32,408 nt of DNA from Candidatus Geocrenenecus arthurdayi (GTDB lineage Archaea; Thermoproteota; Nitrososphaeria_A; Caldarchaeales; Wolframiiraptoraceae): NCBI GenBank assembly GCA_023539395.1, contig JAKCEX010000012.1:1-32408 (forward strand). Reading direction: 5' to 3'. Within the stretch, counting starts at the first letter, position 1. The number at the start of each line of letters is the position of its first letter. The notes beneath the pieces are model-generated. The model saw only the letters and a list, made by a program, of their open reading frames with translations. It was not told where the DNA came from and did no database searches. Shown here piece by piece: positions 16,255 through 23,743 of the stretch. Made by a program: the position numbers and the translations under genes.

Positions 16255-17553
16255 TTAAGTTTGGTTGCCATGTATTACTGGATCGAATAATTCTACTTCT
16301 ACTTCTTCTCCTTCATCGTATCCTTCTAGGTTTTCAGGGATAACTAATAATCCATTAGCTTCTGTTAATGTTGAGATTAACCCTGACCCAGTCAATCTTA
16401 ATGGTTCAACAATATAGCTATCTCCATACTTTACTAATCTTACTCTAACGTAGCTCCTCATGCCTGAGAGTGATGCTACCCGTCTTTTAAGTCTTCCAAC
16501 AATCTTCGGGGATGGCTCACTTCTGGTACCTAGCAGCGCTTCTATAGTTGGTTTCACGAATAGGTTAAAACCTATTAAAGCTGCCACTGGGAAGCCTGAG
16601 AGCATGAATACAAGCTTATCTCTAACTAATCCAAAGCCAGTGGGTTTACCAGGTCTCATAGCCAACCCGTGTACCAATACTTTCCCGATGAGATTGACAG
16701 CTAAGAATACTAAATCTCTTCTACCTATGCTTGTCCCACCAGTAGTTATTAAAGCATCACAATTCTTTAAGCCATCTTCAATCTTCTCTGATATTAATTC
16801 AACATCATCTTCAACTGTACCTAGGTCTACTGGTTCTCCTCCACATGAACTAATCAGCGCTTTCAACATAATCTTTGAGCTATTAACTATTTTCCCAGGC
16901 TTAAGTTCTGAACCTAGCTCAACAAGTTCACTTCCAGTAGAAAGTATTCCTATTCTAGGTTTTGAGAAAACCTTTACATGGCTAATATTGAGGGATGCTA
17001 GAGCACCTATATGCCAAGGCTTAATCCTCGTACCACGCTTCACTACTAGTTCTCCCATCTTAAAGTCTTCCCCTTTTCTTGATACATTCTGGAAAGGATG
17101 AACCTGTTTATACACTTCTACTAATCCTGGTTTAATCTCCTTGGTATCCTCCGCCATTATTACAGCATTAGCATTAAGAGGCAGTGGAGCGCCAGTTGCC
17201 ACTTCTACTGCTTCACCTTTATCAATCCTGAGGGAGCCCGGCTCATCTCCAGGCATTAGAGAGCCTACAATCTTTAACTCTATCGGATTAGATGGAGAAG
17301 CACTGAATGTATCTTCAGCTATGACTGCATATCCATCTACAGCGCTACGGTCAAAAGACGGGATATCGAATGGAGCATAGATATCTTCTCCACAAACTCT
17401 ACCATGCGATTCTAGTAATGGAAGAACTTCAGTATCTTTCTTTTCCTGCTTCTCTAGTACCTCTCTTAATATTTGGAGAGCTTTCTCAACGCTTGTTAAT
17501 CTCTTAAATCCCTCCATCTCCAACTTCATTGCTTCATCTACCCTAGGTTTCAT
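16255..17553 (-). CDS. moeA: MoeA molybdenum/tungsten insertion enzyme
   Basis: 432 residues. Domains follow the MoeA order: N-terminal linker helix, FDRSAVDGYAVIAEDT (domain II), TGAPLP, the MPT-binding domain with STGSELVE and TTGGTSIGR, then LSGFPVAA and the C-terminal beta domain. It shares many of the same segments with the fusion protein 61 bp downstream, so the pair are paralogues. Archaea often carry two MoeA proteins that are thought to differ for molybdenum and tungsten; next to a tungstoenzyme, at least one should act in tungsten insertion. The ATG at 17553 lies about 44 bp from a TATA-like GTTATAAGG (17592-17600). It may head a three-gene unit with the second moeA and the oxidoreductase. 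Confidence 0.92.
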   Translation of the reverse strand: MKPRVDEAMKLEMEGFKRLTSVEKALQILREVLEKQEKKDTEVLPLLESHGRVCGEDIYAPFDIPSFDRSAVDGYAVIAEDTFSASPSNPIELKIVGSLMPGDEPGSLRIDKGEAVEVATGAPLPLNANAVIMAEDTKEIKPGLVEVYKQVHPFQNVSRKGEDFKMGELVVKRGTRIKPWHIGALASLNISHVKVFSKPRIGILSTGSELVELGSELKPGKIVNSSKIMLKALISSCGGEPVDLGTVEDDVELISEKIEDGLKNCDALITTGGTSIGRRDLVFLAVNLIGKVLVHGLAMRPGKPTGFGLVRDKLVFMLSGFPVAALIGFNLFVKPTIEALLGTRSEPSPKIVGRLKRRVASLSGMRSYVRVRLVKYGDSYIVEPLRLTGSGLISTLTEANGLLVIPENLEGYDEGEEVEVELFDPVIHGNQT

Positions 17554-17655
17554 AGTTCTAAGTTAAAAAATTTCACAGTAATATCAATAGTCCTTATAAC
17601 TAGAAAAGATATAATATTGAAATGTAGCCTCTAGATAATATTATGTGGGGAGAGA

Positions 17656-18186
17656 TTGAAGAGATTCAATCTAATTGTTACAACTTTTAGGAGGCAGGAA
17701 GCTATTGCAGCTTCTGAGCTTAGAGACCTTCTGACGTATCTAGGGGATAAAGAACCTGAAGTTGAGATGACTAAGATTTCAGGTCTTATAACAGCTTCAA
17801 CAAGCCTAGACCCATTCTACGTTATAGAGAAGGTTAGAGAGATATTATCGAGTGAGCCTTGGAGGATTAGCAGTCTTCTAAGATTTATACCAGTTGAAGA
17901 AGTTGTCTCAACTAAAATTGAGGATATTGCAGAAGCAGCTGGTAAACTATCTAGTAAGATTCCTAGAGAATCTTCTTTCAGGATAACAGTCGAGAAGAGA
18001 CATACATCTCTCTCAAGCCAAGATATTATAAAAGCCGTGGCAGAAAAAATCGAGAGGAGAGTAGACCTTAAGAATCCAGATTACATTGTATTGATAGAAG
18101 TCTTGGGCGGAGTAACAGGGGTCTCAGTGATAAAACCCGAGCAGATAGTAAGTTCGATGAAGCATGAAAAATCAGAGCATATTTAG
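17656..18186 (+). CDS. THUMP-domain RNA-binding protein (Tan1-like, COG1818)
   Basis: 176 residues. The first 65 resemble a ferredoxin-like N-terminal subdomain. Residues about 70-160 form a THUMP domain ending in the strand pattern DYIVLIEVLGGVTGVSVI, used to dock on the acceptor stem of tRNA. There is no fused enzyme domain, so it resembles Tan1/COG1818 proteins. Tan1 helps to make N4-acetylcytidine in tRNA in yeast; an equivalent role is inference. The TTG at 17656 was chosen because it follows GGGGAGAGA at a suitable distance, while the ATG at 17643 runs into a stop in another frame. It is divergent from moeA. Confidence 0.83.
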   Translation: MKRFNLIVTTFRRQEAIAASELRDLLTYLGDKEPEVEMTKISGLITASTSLDPFYVIEKVREILSSEPWRISSLLRFIPVEEVVSTKIEDIAEAAGKLSSKIPRESSFRITVEKRHTSLSSQDIIKAVAEKIERRVDLKNPDYIVLIEVLGGVTGVSVIKPEQIVSSMKHEKSEHI

Positions 18187-18258
18187 CAAATTAATTACAT
18201 ATGTTCATGTGGCCAGAATAAAGTTCAACTACTTTTCATTTATGAGGGTGATGTATAG

Positions 18259-18375
18259 ATGCAAGCTACATTAAATGATACTATGATAGATTTTCGGGGA
18301 ACCTACCTGTATTACTTCTTGAGACCACATGATTTTAGATGGCCACTTCTGACGATTGATATCTTACAGTACTAG
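18259..18375 (+). CDS. Possible 38-residue micro-ORF ahead of the zincin-like gene
   Basis: The ORF starts at ATG 18259 six bases after GAGGGTGAT (18244-18252), a near-perfect match to the archaeal anti-Shine-Dalgarno. It ends at TAG 18373-18375, five bases before the ATG of the next gene. The peptide is rich in aromatic residues (YLYYFLRPHDFRWPLLTIDI) and has no known family. Since the following gene has no Shine-Dalgarno sequence, the micro-ORF may be a leader that couples translation, or an N-terminal piece split off by a frameshift. Confidence 0.35.
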   Translation: MQATLNDTMIDFRGTYLYYFLRPHDFRWPLLTIDILQY

Positions 18376-18380
18376 AAAAT

Positions 18381-18947
18381 ATGCTTCATAGGAATTTAAC
18401 TCATAAAATTTTACCTGAGATACTCCTATATATTTGGGAGGAGAAAAATAGTTGGATGATGGAGGAATTTAGGAAGAAGCTTGGAGAAGCAAGTACTTTC
18501 GGAGAGATATTTGAGCTTGTAAAGAAAGCGGTAAAGAAAACTATTGGGCTTCATAGAGCTGGTTTAGAACTAGTCTTAATGGACCTACCAAATAATATAG
18601 GTGCAATGCATGAAGTTGGAAGCAACGTGATTATAATGAATGAAGCTCTACTAGAAGCATTTCTCCAGATCGCTAGGAACAAGATTGAAGTAAACTCATA
18701 TGTTTTCGTTATTCTTCTCCACGAATACCTTCATAGCTTAGGATACGTAGATGAAGAAGAAGTAAGAGTATTAGTTAAGAGAATAGTAACAGAAGTGTTA
18801 GGTGAAGATCATATAACATACCATCTTGCTACAAACTCATTGTTTGAATTATATCCTGAATTACAGATGATTGGACCTGGAAGAATAGGGAGAGATACGA
18901 AAATCGTTAAGGACTTTGATAGAGAAAGCACACACTATATTGGCTGA
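18381..18947 (+). CDS. Zincin-like metalloprotease-fold protein
   Basis: 188 residues, probably cytoplasmic (no signal or membrane segment). The centre contains HEYLHSLGYVDEEE (114-127): HExxH with Gly at 121 and acidic residues at 124-127, the zinc-binding and catalytic pattern of gluzincin/metzincin-like proteases. Upstream, SNVIIMNEALLEAF forms the edge strand and helix seen before such sites. The C-terminal part (LYPELQMIGPGRIGRD) is distinctive but not recognised. Substrates are unknown. There is no Shine-Dalgarno sequence at the ATG, and the preceding micro-ORF ends five bases before, so translational coupling is likely. It is convergent with the ThiR-like gene, with 20 bp between the stops. 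Confidence 0.75.
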   Translation: MLHRNLTHKILPEILLYIWEEKNSWMMEEFRKKLGEASTFGEIFELVKKAVKKTIGLHRAGLELVLMDLPNNIGAMHEVGSNVIIMNEALLEAFLQIARNKIEVNSYVFVILLHEYLHSLGYVDEEEVRVLVKRIVTEVLGEDHITYHLATNSLFELYPELQMIGPGRIGRDTKIVKDFDRESTHYIG

Positions 18948-18967
18948 AACCTTATATTGTATTAGAA

Positions 18968-19933
18968 CTAGATTGTTGGAGACCCTCGGATGCTCTTTAT
19001 CTCAATGTATCTCTTAGCTATTTTTAATGCTTTTTCAACTACTTTCATTGAGTCTTCTCCGAAGACATAGGTATTAGGTTCTAGACCATAGCCTCCTCTA
19101 TCAAATACTACATCTAGGCTGCCTGCTTTCTTAAACTCCTCCGATATAGATTCTATAACTAGTTCTTCCATGTCTCTACCTACAATAATATTTTTCTCCG
19201 TCTCTGAATATCTTAAACCAAGAGATCTTACTGCTTCTTCAACGACTTCATCAAACTTTAGGTTTATTACTGAATTCACATTATGTGAGTACTTCTTCAC
19301 TGTCAATAGTACTCTTGCTAGATGTCTAGACCCCCCGAATTCAGGTCTACTAACAGCCTTAGGTCTATCACGTAGCACTACTATCCTTCCAGGGATGCCT
19401 GCAATATCTTCTATTGTCTTAGCATCTTTAACTGATTCAACAATGTTTACAGCTACTTGAGGCATTACATTTACAAAATATCTTGCTTCTTCAATCATCT
19501 TTACAGCTCTCTCTAATCTAGCAAGTACTTGGGCTCTCTCAGTATCTTGGAGCTCTATCTTCTTTAAACAGATCTCACAAGTAGAAAGTTGAGGATACAT
19601 CTCTCTATGATAATTGCAGAAGACGCCTCTAGATAGTGAATCTAACCAGAAAGAATACAGTGTTAGAGTAGCTCTAACTGGATCATGGGGAATATCTCTA
19701 GTGATTAGTTTAGTTAAAGAAGTTATTTCATCCACGCTTAACCCCATATCTACTAGTGATTTAACATATGTATCCTTAGGTTTCGAAAGGATCTGACTTA
19801 TAGCAGACTGGGATAAACCTAGGATAGATGCAATCTTTAGTTGGCTATACCCTGTAGAATAAAGTTCATAAGCTACCAATCCCCTGATAGCAGGTAAGAA
19901 GGTCTTAGCCATCATCTCACATGGAGGCATCAT
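18968..19933 (-). CDS. thiR: ThiR-like regulator: HTH plus ThiN ligand-binding domain
   Basis: 321 residues. Residues about 28-50 form an Xre-like helix-turn-helix (YSQLKIASILGLSQSAISQI). C106, H109, C119 and C122 make a likely zinc site. Residues about 150-321 are a ThiN-type domain, with GRDMEELVIESISEEF and the conserved DVVFDRGGYGLEPNTYVFG. ThiN is a thiamine-phosphate synthase when free or fused to ThiD. In HTH-ThiN proteins it acts as a sensor, and the archaeal members regulate thiamine synthesis and transport genes. The start ATG follows a strong GGTGGAGGGAG. No thiamine genes are in this window, so the targets must lie elsewhere. It is divergent from the Mer-like fusion gene. Confidence 0.87.
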   Translation of the reverse strand: MMPPCEMMAKTFLPAIRGLVAYELYSTGYSQLKIASILGLSQSAISQILSKPKDTYVKSLVDMGLSVDEITSLTKLITRDIPHDPVRATLTLYSFWLDSLSRGVFCNYHREMYPQLSTCEICLKKIELQDTERAQVLARLERAVKMIEEARYFVNVMPQVAVNIVESVKDAKTIEDIAGIPGRIVVLRDRPKAVSRPEFGGSRHLARVLLTVKKYSHNVNSVINLKFDEVVEEAVRSLGLRYSETEKNIIVGRDMEELVIESISEEFKKAGSLDVVFDRGGYGLEPNTYVFGEDSMKVVEKALKIAKRYIEIKSIRGSPTI

Positions 19934-20067
19934 CTCCCTCCACCACCCACTAGATAAGACATACTTCCTTTTATTTTGAATTAAAGTTGGAGTATGAGAA
20001 GGTAATGTTGGGTACGCTGTAGAAATAAAAAACTTAAGTAAAAGTTGGGATAGTCATTGTTGAAGAA

Positions 20068-21225
20068 ATGACAAAGAAACAAGAAAATTCTAATGAAAGA
20101 AACTGTAAAACTGTAGCAATAAGTATAGGTGTAGTTTCTGGAATAATCGCCTCTCTTTGTTGTTTAGGACCAGTTTTCATTATTCTACTAGGGCTAAGCA
20201 GCCTCAGCGTAGCCATCAGTATAACCCAGTATAATCCATACTTTCTCATATTAAGCTTCATCTTTATGGCTGGTGCAATCTGGGTTTACTTAAGAAAAAA
20301 GAATCAAGGATGCTGTAATCTTAATGTAATAAAGAAAAATAGGAACTTCATATCTTTAGCAGCTATAACGATGGTTCTCTTCTATGTAGTAGCTCTTTAC
20401 GTTTTATTGCCAGCCATTACCCCTCACATCTATGGTATCGCCAGTAAAAATGTAGGAATACAAACTTCAGAAAAACTCAGACAAGTTACCTTAGAGATAT
20501 ATGGAATAACGTGTCCTAGCTGTGTTAATGCAATAGAATCATTATTAAAGCAGAAAGAAGGCGTAGTCAACGCAAGCTTTAACTATTTTCAGGGTATTGG
20601 TGAGGTAGTTTATGATCCATCAAAGATAACCATTGATGATATAGTAAAAGCTATCCAGCCCTACAGGGTAACATTAATCGAAGATAAGGAGTTTAGCAGA
20701 AGGCAAGAGACAGCTATTCAAAGCTTTGTCCAGGCACTACCGCAAGCAACATATACAATCACTGAAACCAGCGTAAAAACAGATTCCATGACCACAACGG
20801 TAGCTACCGAGACTAGTACAAAGTTTCCAAAAGCACCCAGCTTCCAGCTTAGAGAATATGGCTCAGACAGGATTGTAATGCTAGAAGACTTTAAAGGCAA
20901 GCCAGTATTCCTAGAGTTCTTCTCACCATACTGTCCAGTCTGCTTGTCCATGATACCTATAGTCGAGCAGCTATACGAGAAGTATAGAGATAAAATAGTA
21001 TTCGTAATAATATCTTACGGTGATGTGGGAGAGGTGAAAGACATTTATGAGATTAAACCGATAATACTTGTAGATGATGGGAAAGTATTCGCGAAGTATG
21101 GTGTGAGAAGTGTGCCGAAATTCTATATACTCGATAGAGAGCACAGGATTATATGGAGTGGAGCTGGGAAAATGGATATCGAAGAGCTTGAGTTAGCTCT
21201 TAGAAGCATCTTTAAAACTGAGTAG
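20068..21225 (+). CDS. MerT-like membrane domain - HMA - TlpA thioredoxin fusion
   Basis: 385 residues in one frame. Residues 15-125 have three hydrophobic spans like mercuric transport protein MerT, with a Cys-Cys pair in the first span (31-32) and a second pair in the loop (82-83). Residues about 138-205 are an HMA heavy-metal domain with CPSC at 149-152, like MerP. A Thr/Ser-rich linker (about 225-252) leads to a TlpA/AhpC-like thioredoxin domain (about 255-385) with CPVC at 289-292 and the cis-proline motif RSVP near 350. The domains suggest handling of a thiophilic metal (Hg, Cu or similar) or redox control of that metal's thiol ligands across the membrane. No merA, merR or ArsR-type gene is adjacent. 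The last two domains probably face outside. The start ATG lies about 33 bp from an AT-rich promoter element. Confidence 0.85.
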   Translation: MTKKQENSNERNCKTVAISIGVVSGIIASLCCLGPVFIILLGLSSLSVAISITQYNPYFLILSFIFMAGAIWVYLRKKNQGCCNLNVIKKNRNFISLAAITMVLFYVVALYVLLPAITPHIYGIASKNVGIQTSEKLRQVTLEIYGITCPSCVNAIESLLKQKEGVVNASFNYFQGIGEVVYDPSKITIDDIVKAIQPYRVTLIEDKEFSRRQETAIQSFVQALPQATYTITETSVKTDSMTTTVATETSTKFPKAPSFQLREYGSDRIVMLEDFKGKPVFLEFFSPYCPVCLSMIPIVEQLYEKYRDKIVFVIISYGDVGEVKDIYEIKPIILVDDGKVFAKYGVRSVPKFYILDREHRIIWSGAGKMDIEELELALRSIFKTE

Positions 21226-21535
21226 CACCTCCTATATATGTCCTTGATATCTCTTTTCTATCCCCCTAAGCCTAGGAAAAGGTAAAAAGACTTCAAGCAA
21301 TCCATAAAATCTACATACATGTGAGATACAGACTATGAAATATTCTGAAACAAACTCTTTCGGAATGAAGCTGAGTTGTAAGCTAGCAAGACCTCACGGC
21401 ATTATTTATGGCCCACGGCGGGTTATATGGCTTGAAGCGAAACCCCCCTTTCTTCTCTAAGTATATTACTTAGTATATTACTTAAATAATGCTGGTCCTT
21501 TTTGATGGGATGATTGAAGGAGGTTTCGTAGCGGG
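21226..21535. other. 310-bp intergenic region ahead of rps14
   Basis: No gene was found. The region contains T-rich sequence just after the fusion gene, a GC-rich hairpin candidate (GGGTT at 21420-21424 pairing with AACCC at 21441-21445, followed by TTTCTTCTCT), the tandem palindromic repeat at 21459-21483, and a TATA-like TTAAATAA at 21482-21489. In most archaea rpl5 would occupy this position. The region reads as the end of one unit and the promoter of another. Confidence 0.5.
21459..21483. repeat. Tandem palindromic 12-bp repeat at the rps14 promoter
   Basis: AGTATATTACTT occurs twice head to tail (21460-21471 and 21472-21483). Each unit is itself a palindrome (AGTA-TAT-TACT), the first with an extra matching A/T pair. 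It abuts a TATA-like TTAAATAA, so it is placed like an operator or upstream activating element; an AT-rich promoter duplication is the simpler alternative. Confidence 0.6.
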
Positions 21536-21697
21536 GTGAAGCATAAGCCACCGAAGGATAGGAAGTTCGGTAAGGGAGTTGTGAAGTGTAAGAGGTGCGG
21601 AACGACTGTAGGAGTTATTCGAAAGTATAAACTCTATCTATGTAGGAGATGTTTCAATGAGGTAGCACCAAGCTTAGGCTTCAAAGTCTATGAATAA
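21536..21697 (+). CDS. rps14: 30S ribosomal protein S14 (zinc type)
   Basis: 53 residues from the GTG at 21536 to the TAA at 21695-21697. Zinc-ribbon cysteines are CKRC and CRRC, separated by the basic [13 protein letters not shown] segment. This matches the short zinc-binding archaeal S14, which sits in the head of the small subunit. The GTG is preceded by GGAGG at 21518-21522 with a longer-than-usual spacer; an in-frame stop at 21515 rules out a longer protein. In most archaea it follows rpl5, which is missing here. The next gene, rps8, is 183 bp downstream and has its own TATA-like element. Confidence 0.9.
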   Translation: MKHKPPKDRKFGKGVVKCKRCGTTVGVIRKYKLYLCRRCFNEVAPSLGFKVYE

Positions 21698-21880
21698 ACT
21701 TTGCATACTATAACTGGCTCAAAGTAAGCATTAAAGACCTACTATCTATGTAATAGGTATGTCTAGAGTTTTAGGCAAGCTCCCTACTGAGGAAGAATTT
21801 AACTTCTTTCATTTCTTCATTCTTTAGCAGCGAATAATTAATTAGATAGTACAGTTATTTGCAGGTTTAGGATTGATGAA

Positions 21881-22267
21881 ATGAGTAGAGACTTGGTTTC
21901 AGGGCTCTTCACAACATTACAGAATAATGAAGCTGTAAGGAATAGAGAGTGTATCTACCCAGCTAGTAAGCTTATAGCGAATATTCTCCGAGTGCTTCAG
22001 AGGCATGGGTATATAGGTGCATTTGAATATATTGAAGATGGTAGAGGTGGGAAGTTCAGGATACAATTACTGGGTAGGATTAACCGCTCTGCTCCTATAA
22101 GGCCTAGATATAGTGTAAAGAAAAATGAATATGATGAATGGGAGAAAAGATATCTCCCAAGTAGGGATATCGGAATATTAATAGTCTCAACAAACAAGGG
22201 CGTATTCTCACACCTAGAAGCTAAGAAGATGAATATTGGTGGGAAACTCATAGGTTACGTCTACTAG
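21881..22267 (+). CDS. rps8: 30S ribosomal protein S8
   Basis: 128 residues, typical archaeal S8 (about 130). It binds the central domain of 16S rRNA. The N-terminal alpha/beta domain has PASKLIANILRVLQRHGYI, and the C-terminal domain has the conserved RDIGILIVSTNKGVFSH, where the STNKG loop contacts rRNA. It begins a tightly packed run of genes. The upstream 183-bp gap contains AATAATTAATTA around 21832-21843, placed to act as a TATA box. The gap to rpl6 is nine bases. Confidence 0.95.
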   Translation: MSRDLVSGLFTTLQNNEAVRNRECIYPASKLIANILRVLQRHGYIGAFEYIEDGRGGKFRIQLLGRINRSAPIRPRYSVKKNEYDEWEKRYLPSRDIGILIVSTNKGVFSHLEAKKMNIGGKLIGYVY

Positions 22268-22276
22268 AGGTGATGA

Positions 22277-22828
22277 ATGGGGTTGTCTCTCATAATAAAG
22301 GAAGTAGAAATCCCTGAGGGTGTACAAGTAGAAGTTTCTAGCCCAGCTATCATCAAGGTTAAGGGAAGACTTGGAGAACTAGTTAGTAATCTTTCACATA
22401 CTGGAGCTAGGATTGAGCTAGATGGAAGAAAGATCGTAATCAAGTATCTAGGGAAGGGGAAGAGAGCTAAATCGATGATTGGAACTGTTACTTCATCGAT
22501 AAAAAACATGTTCACAGGAGTTACAGAAGGATACACATATAAGCTTAAGATAGTATCAACACACTTCCCCATAAACATAAAAGTTCAAGGAGATACAGTA
22601 ATCATAGAAAACTTTATTGGAGAAAGATATACTAGGAAAGCTAAGATAGTTGGAGCGGATACCAAGGTTAAGGTCCAAGGCGAGGATATAATAGTATCGG
22701 GGATAGATAAACAAGCAGTAGGGCAGACTGCAGCTAATATAGAAGCTGCAACAAGAGTTAGAAGAAAAGACTTAAGAAAATTCCTCGATGGAATATACTT
22801 ATTTGAAAAGAAGGTGGGTATAGATTGA
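22277..22828 (+). CDS. rpl6: 50S ribosomal protein L6
   Basis: 183 residues, the archaeal/eukaryotic L6 (L9-like) length, with two repeated alpha/beta domains (about 1-85 and 86-183). The second domain carries the rRNA-binding segment near the end. The start ATG follows GAGGTGAT at 22267-22274, an almost perfect Shine-Dalgarno that overlaps the rps8 stop region. The stop TGA overlaps the TTG start of rpl32e (TTGA), so translation is coupled. Confidence 0.95.
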   Translation: MGLSLIIKEVEIPEGVQVEVSSPAIIKVKGRLGELVSNLSHTGARIELDGRKIVIKYLGKGKRAKSMIGTVTSSIKNMFTGVTEGYTYKLKIVSTHFPINIKVQGDTVIIENFIGERYTRKAKIVGADTKVKVQGEDIIVSGIDKQAVGQTAANIEAATRVRRKDLRKFLDGIYLFEKKVGID

Positions 22829-23286
22829 GCCCAGTTAGAATCCCTAAGAAGATTAGAGAAATGAAGAATAGACGTCCAGAGTTTGCACGTCAAGAAAGTT
22901 GGAAGTATGTTAGGTTGAAGCCTAACTGGAGGAAGCCTAGGGGGAAAGATAGTAAGATGAGGCTCCAGAAGAGTGGTGCTCCACAACTCGTAAGAGTTGG
23001 ATATAGAACCCCACGGAAGTATAGGAATCTCCATCCAAGCGGATTCAAAGAAGTACTTATTCATAGAGTTGAAGATCTTGAAGGCTTGGATCCCACAATA
23101 TACGCTGTGAGGATTGCAAGCTCAGTAAGCAAATTGAAGAAGATCAAGATAATTGAGGAAGCTGAGAAGAAGGGTTTAAAGGTACTGAATCCAATAACTA
23201 TAACGGTTCCCGAAGCTGAGAAACCAGAGATAATCTCTCCAGAAGAGATTAAAGAAGAAACTAAAGAAAGTAGTGAAGTGAAGTAA
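22825..23286 (+). CDS. rpl32e: 50S ribosomal protein L32e
   Basis: 153 residues. The core (about 15-125) is the L32e domain, with RQESWKYVRLKPNWRKPRGKDSKMR-type basic sequence and the VGYRTPRKYRNLHPSGF signature. The C-terminal 30 residues are an acidic, Glu/Lys-rich tail. It starts with TTG at 22825, which overlaps the rpl6 stop, with AAGGTGGG as ribosome binding site. It ends two bases before rpl19e. Confidence 0.95.
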   Translation: MSPVRIPKKIREMKNRRPEFARQESWKYVRLKPNWRKPRGKDSKMRLQKSGAPQLVRVGYRTPRKYRNLHPSGFKEVLIHRVEDLEGLDPTIYAVRIASSVSKLKKIKIIEEAEKKGLKVLNPITITVPEAEKPEIISPEEIKEETKESSEVK

Positions 23287-23287
23287 G

Positions 23288-23743
23288 ATGACGACTAAGC
23301 TGGAACTTCAAAAGAGACTTGCAGCTAAGCTATTGAAGTGCGGTGAGACTAGAGTTAGATTCGACACGGAGAGGATAGATGAAATATCTGAAGCTATTAC
23401 TAGAGAAGATATTAAGAGGCTGATTAAGGATGGCGCAATCTACAAAGTTCACTCAAAAGGAGTAAGTAGGGTTAGAGCGAGAGAAAGAGAAGAGAAGGGG
23501 AGAAGCAGAGGTTACGGAAGTAGGAAGGGTGGTAAATATAGTATAGTCTCGAGAAAAGAGAAGTGGATGCTTAAAGTTAGAGCTCAGAGAAGGAGATTAA
23601 AAGAATTGAAAGAGAAGAAGCTTATTGATGTTTTAACATATAGGAGGATCTACAAGATGGTTAAAGCAGGAGCATTCAAATCTACATCTGATATGCTAGC
23701 CTACTTGGAAGCAAATAAACTTATTAGGAGACCACTTCTATGA
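23288..23743 (+). CDS. rpl19e: 50S ribosomal protein L19e
   Basis: 151 residues, standard L19e: an N-terminal helical domain with LAAKLLKCGETRVRFD, the basic HSKGVSRVRAREREE loop and the long C-terminal rRNA-binding helix. It has a weak purine-rich site before the ATG and is only two bases after rpl32e. The stop overlaps the start of rpl18 (ATGA). Confidence 0.96.
   Translation: MTTKLELQKRLAAKLLKCGETRVRFDTERIDEISEAITREDIKRLIKDGAIYKVHSKGVSRVRAREREEKGRSRGYGSRKGGKYSIVSRKEKWMLKVRAQRRRLKELKEKKLIDVLTYRRIYKMVKAGAFKSTSDMLAYLEANKLIRRPLL

Noticed and set aside
16460-17101. 213-codon plus-strand ORF
   Set aside because: It lies wholly inside moeA on the other strand, and its translation is Ser/Pro/Thr-rich like an antisense shadow.
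22585-23064. 159-codon minus-strand ORF across rpl6 and rpl32e
   Set aside because: It is antisense to two clear ribosomal protein genes and has no ribosome binding site or recognisable domain.
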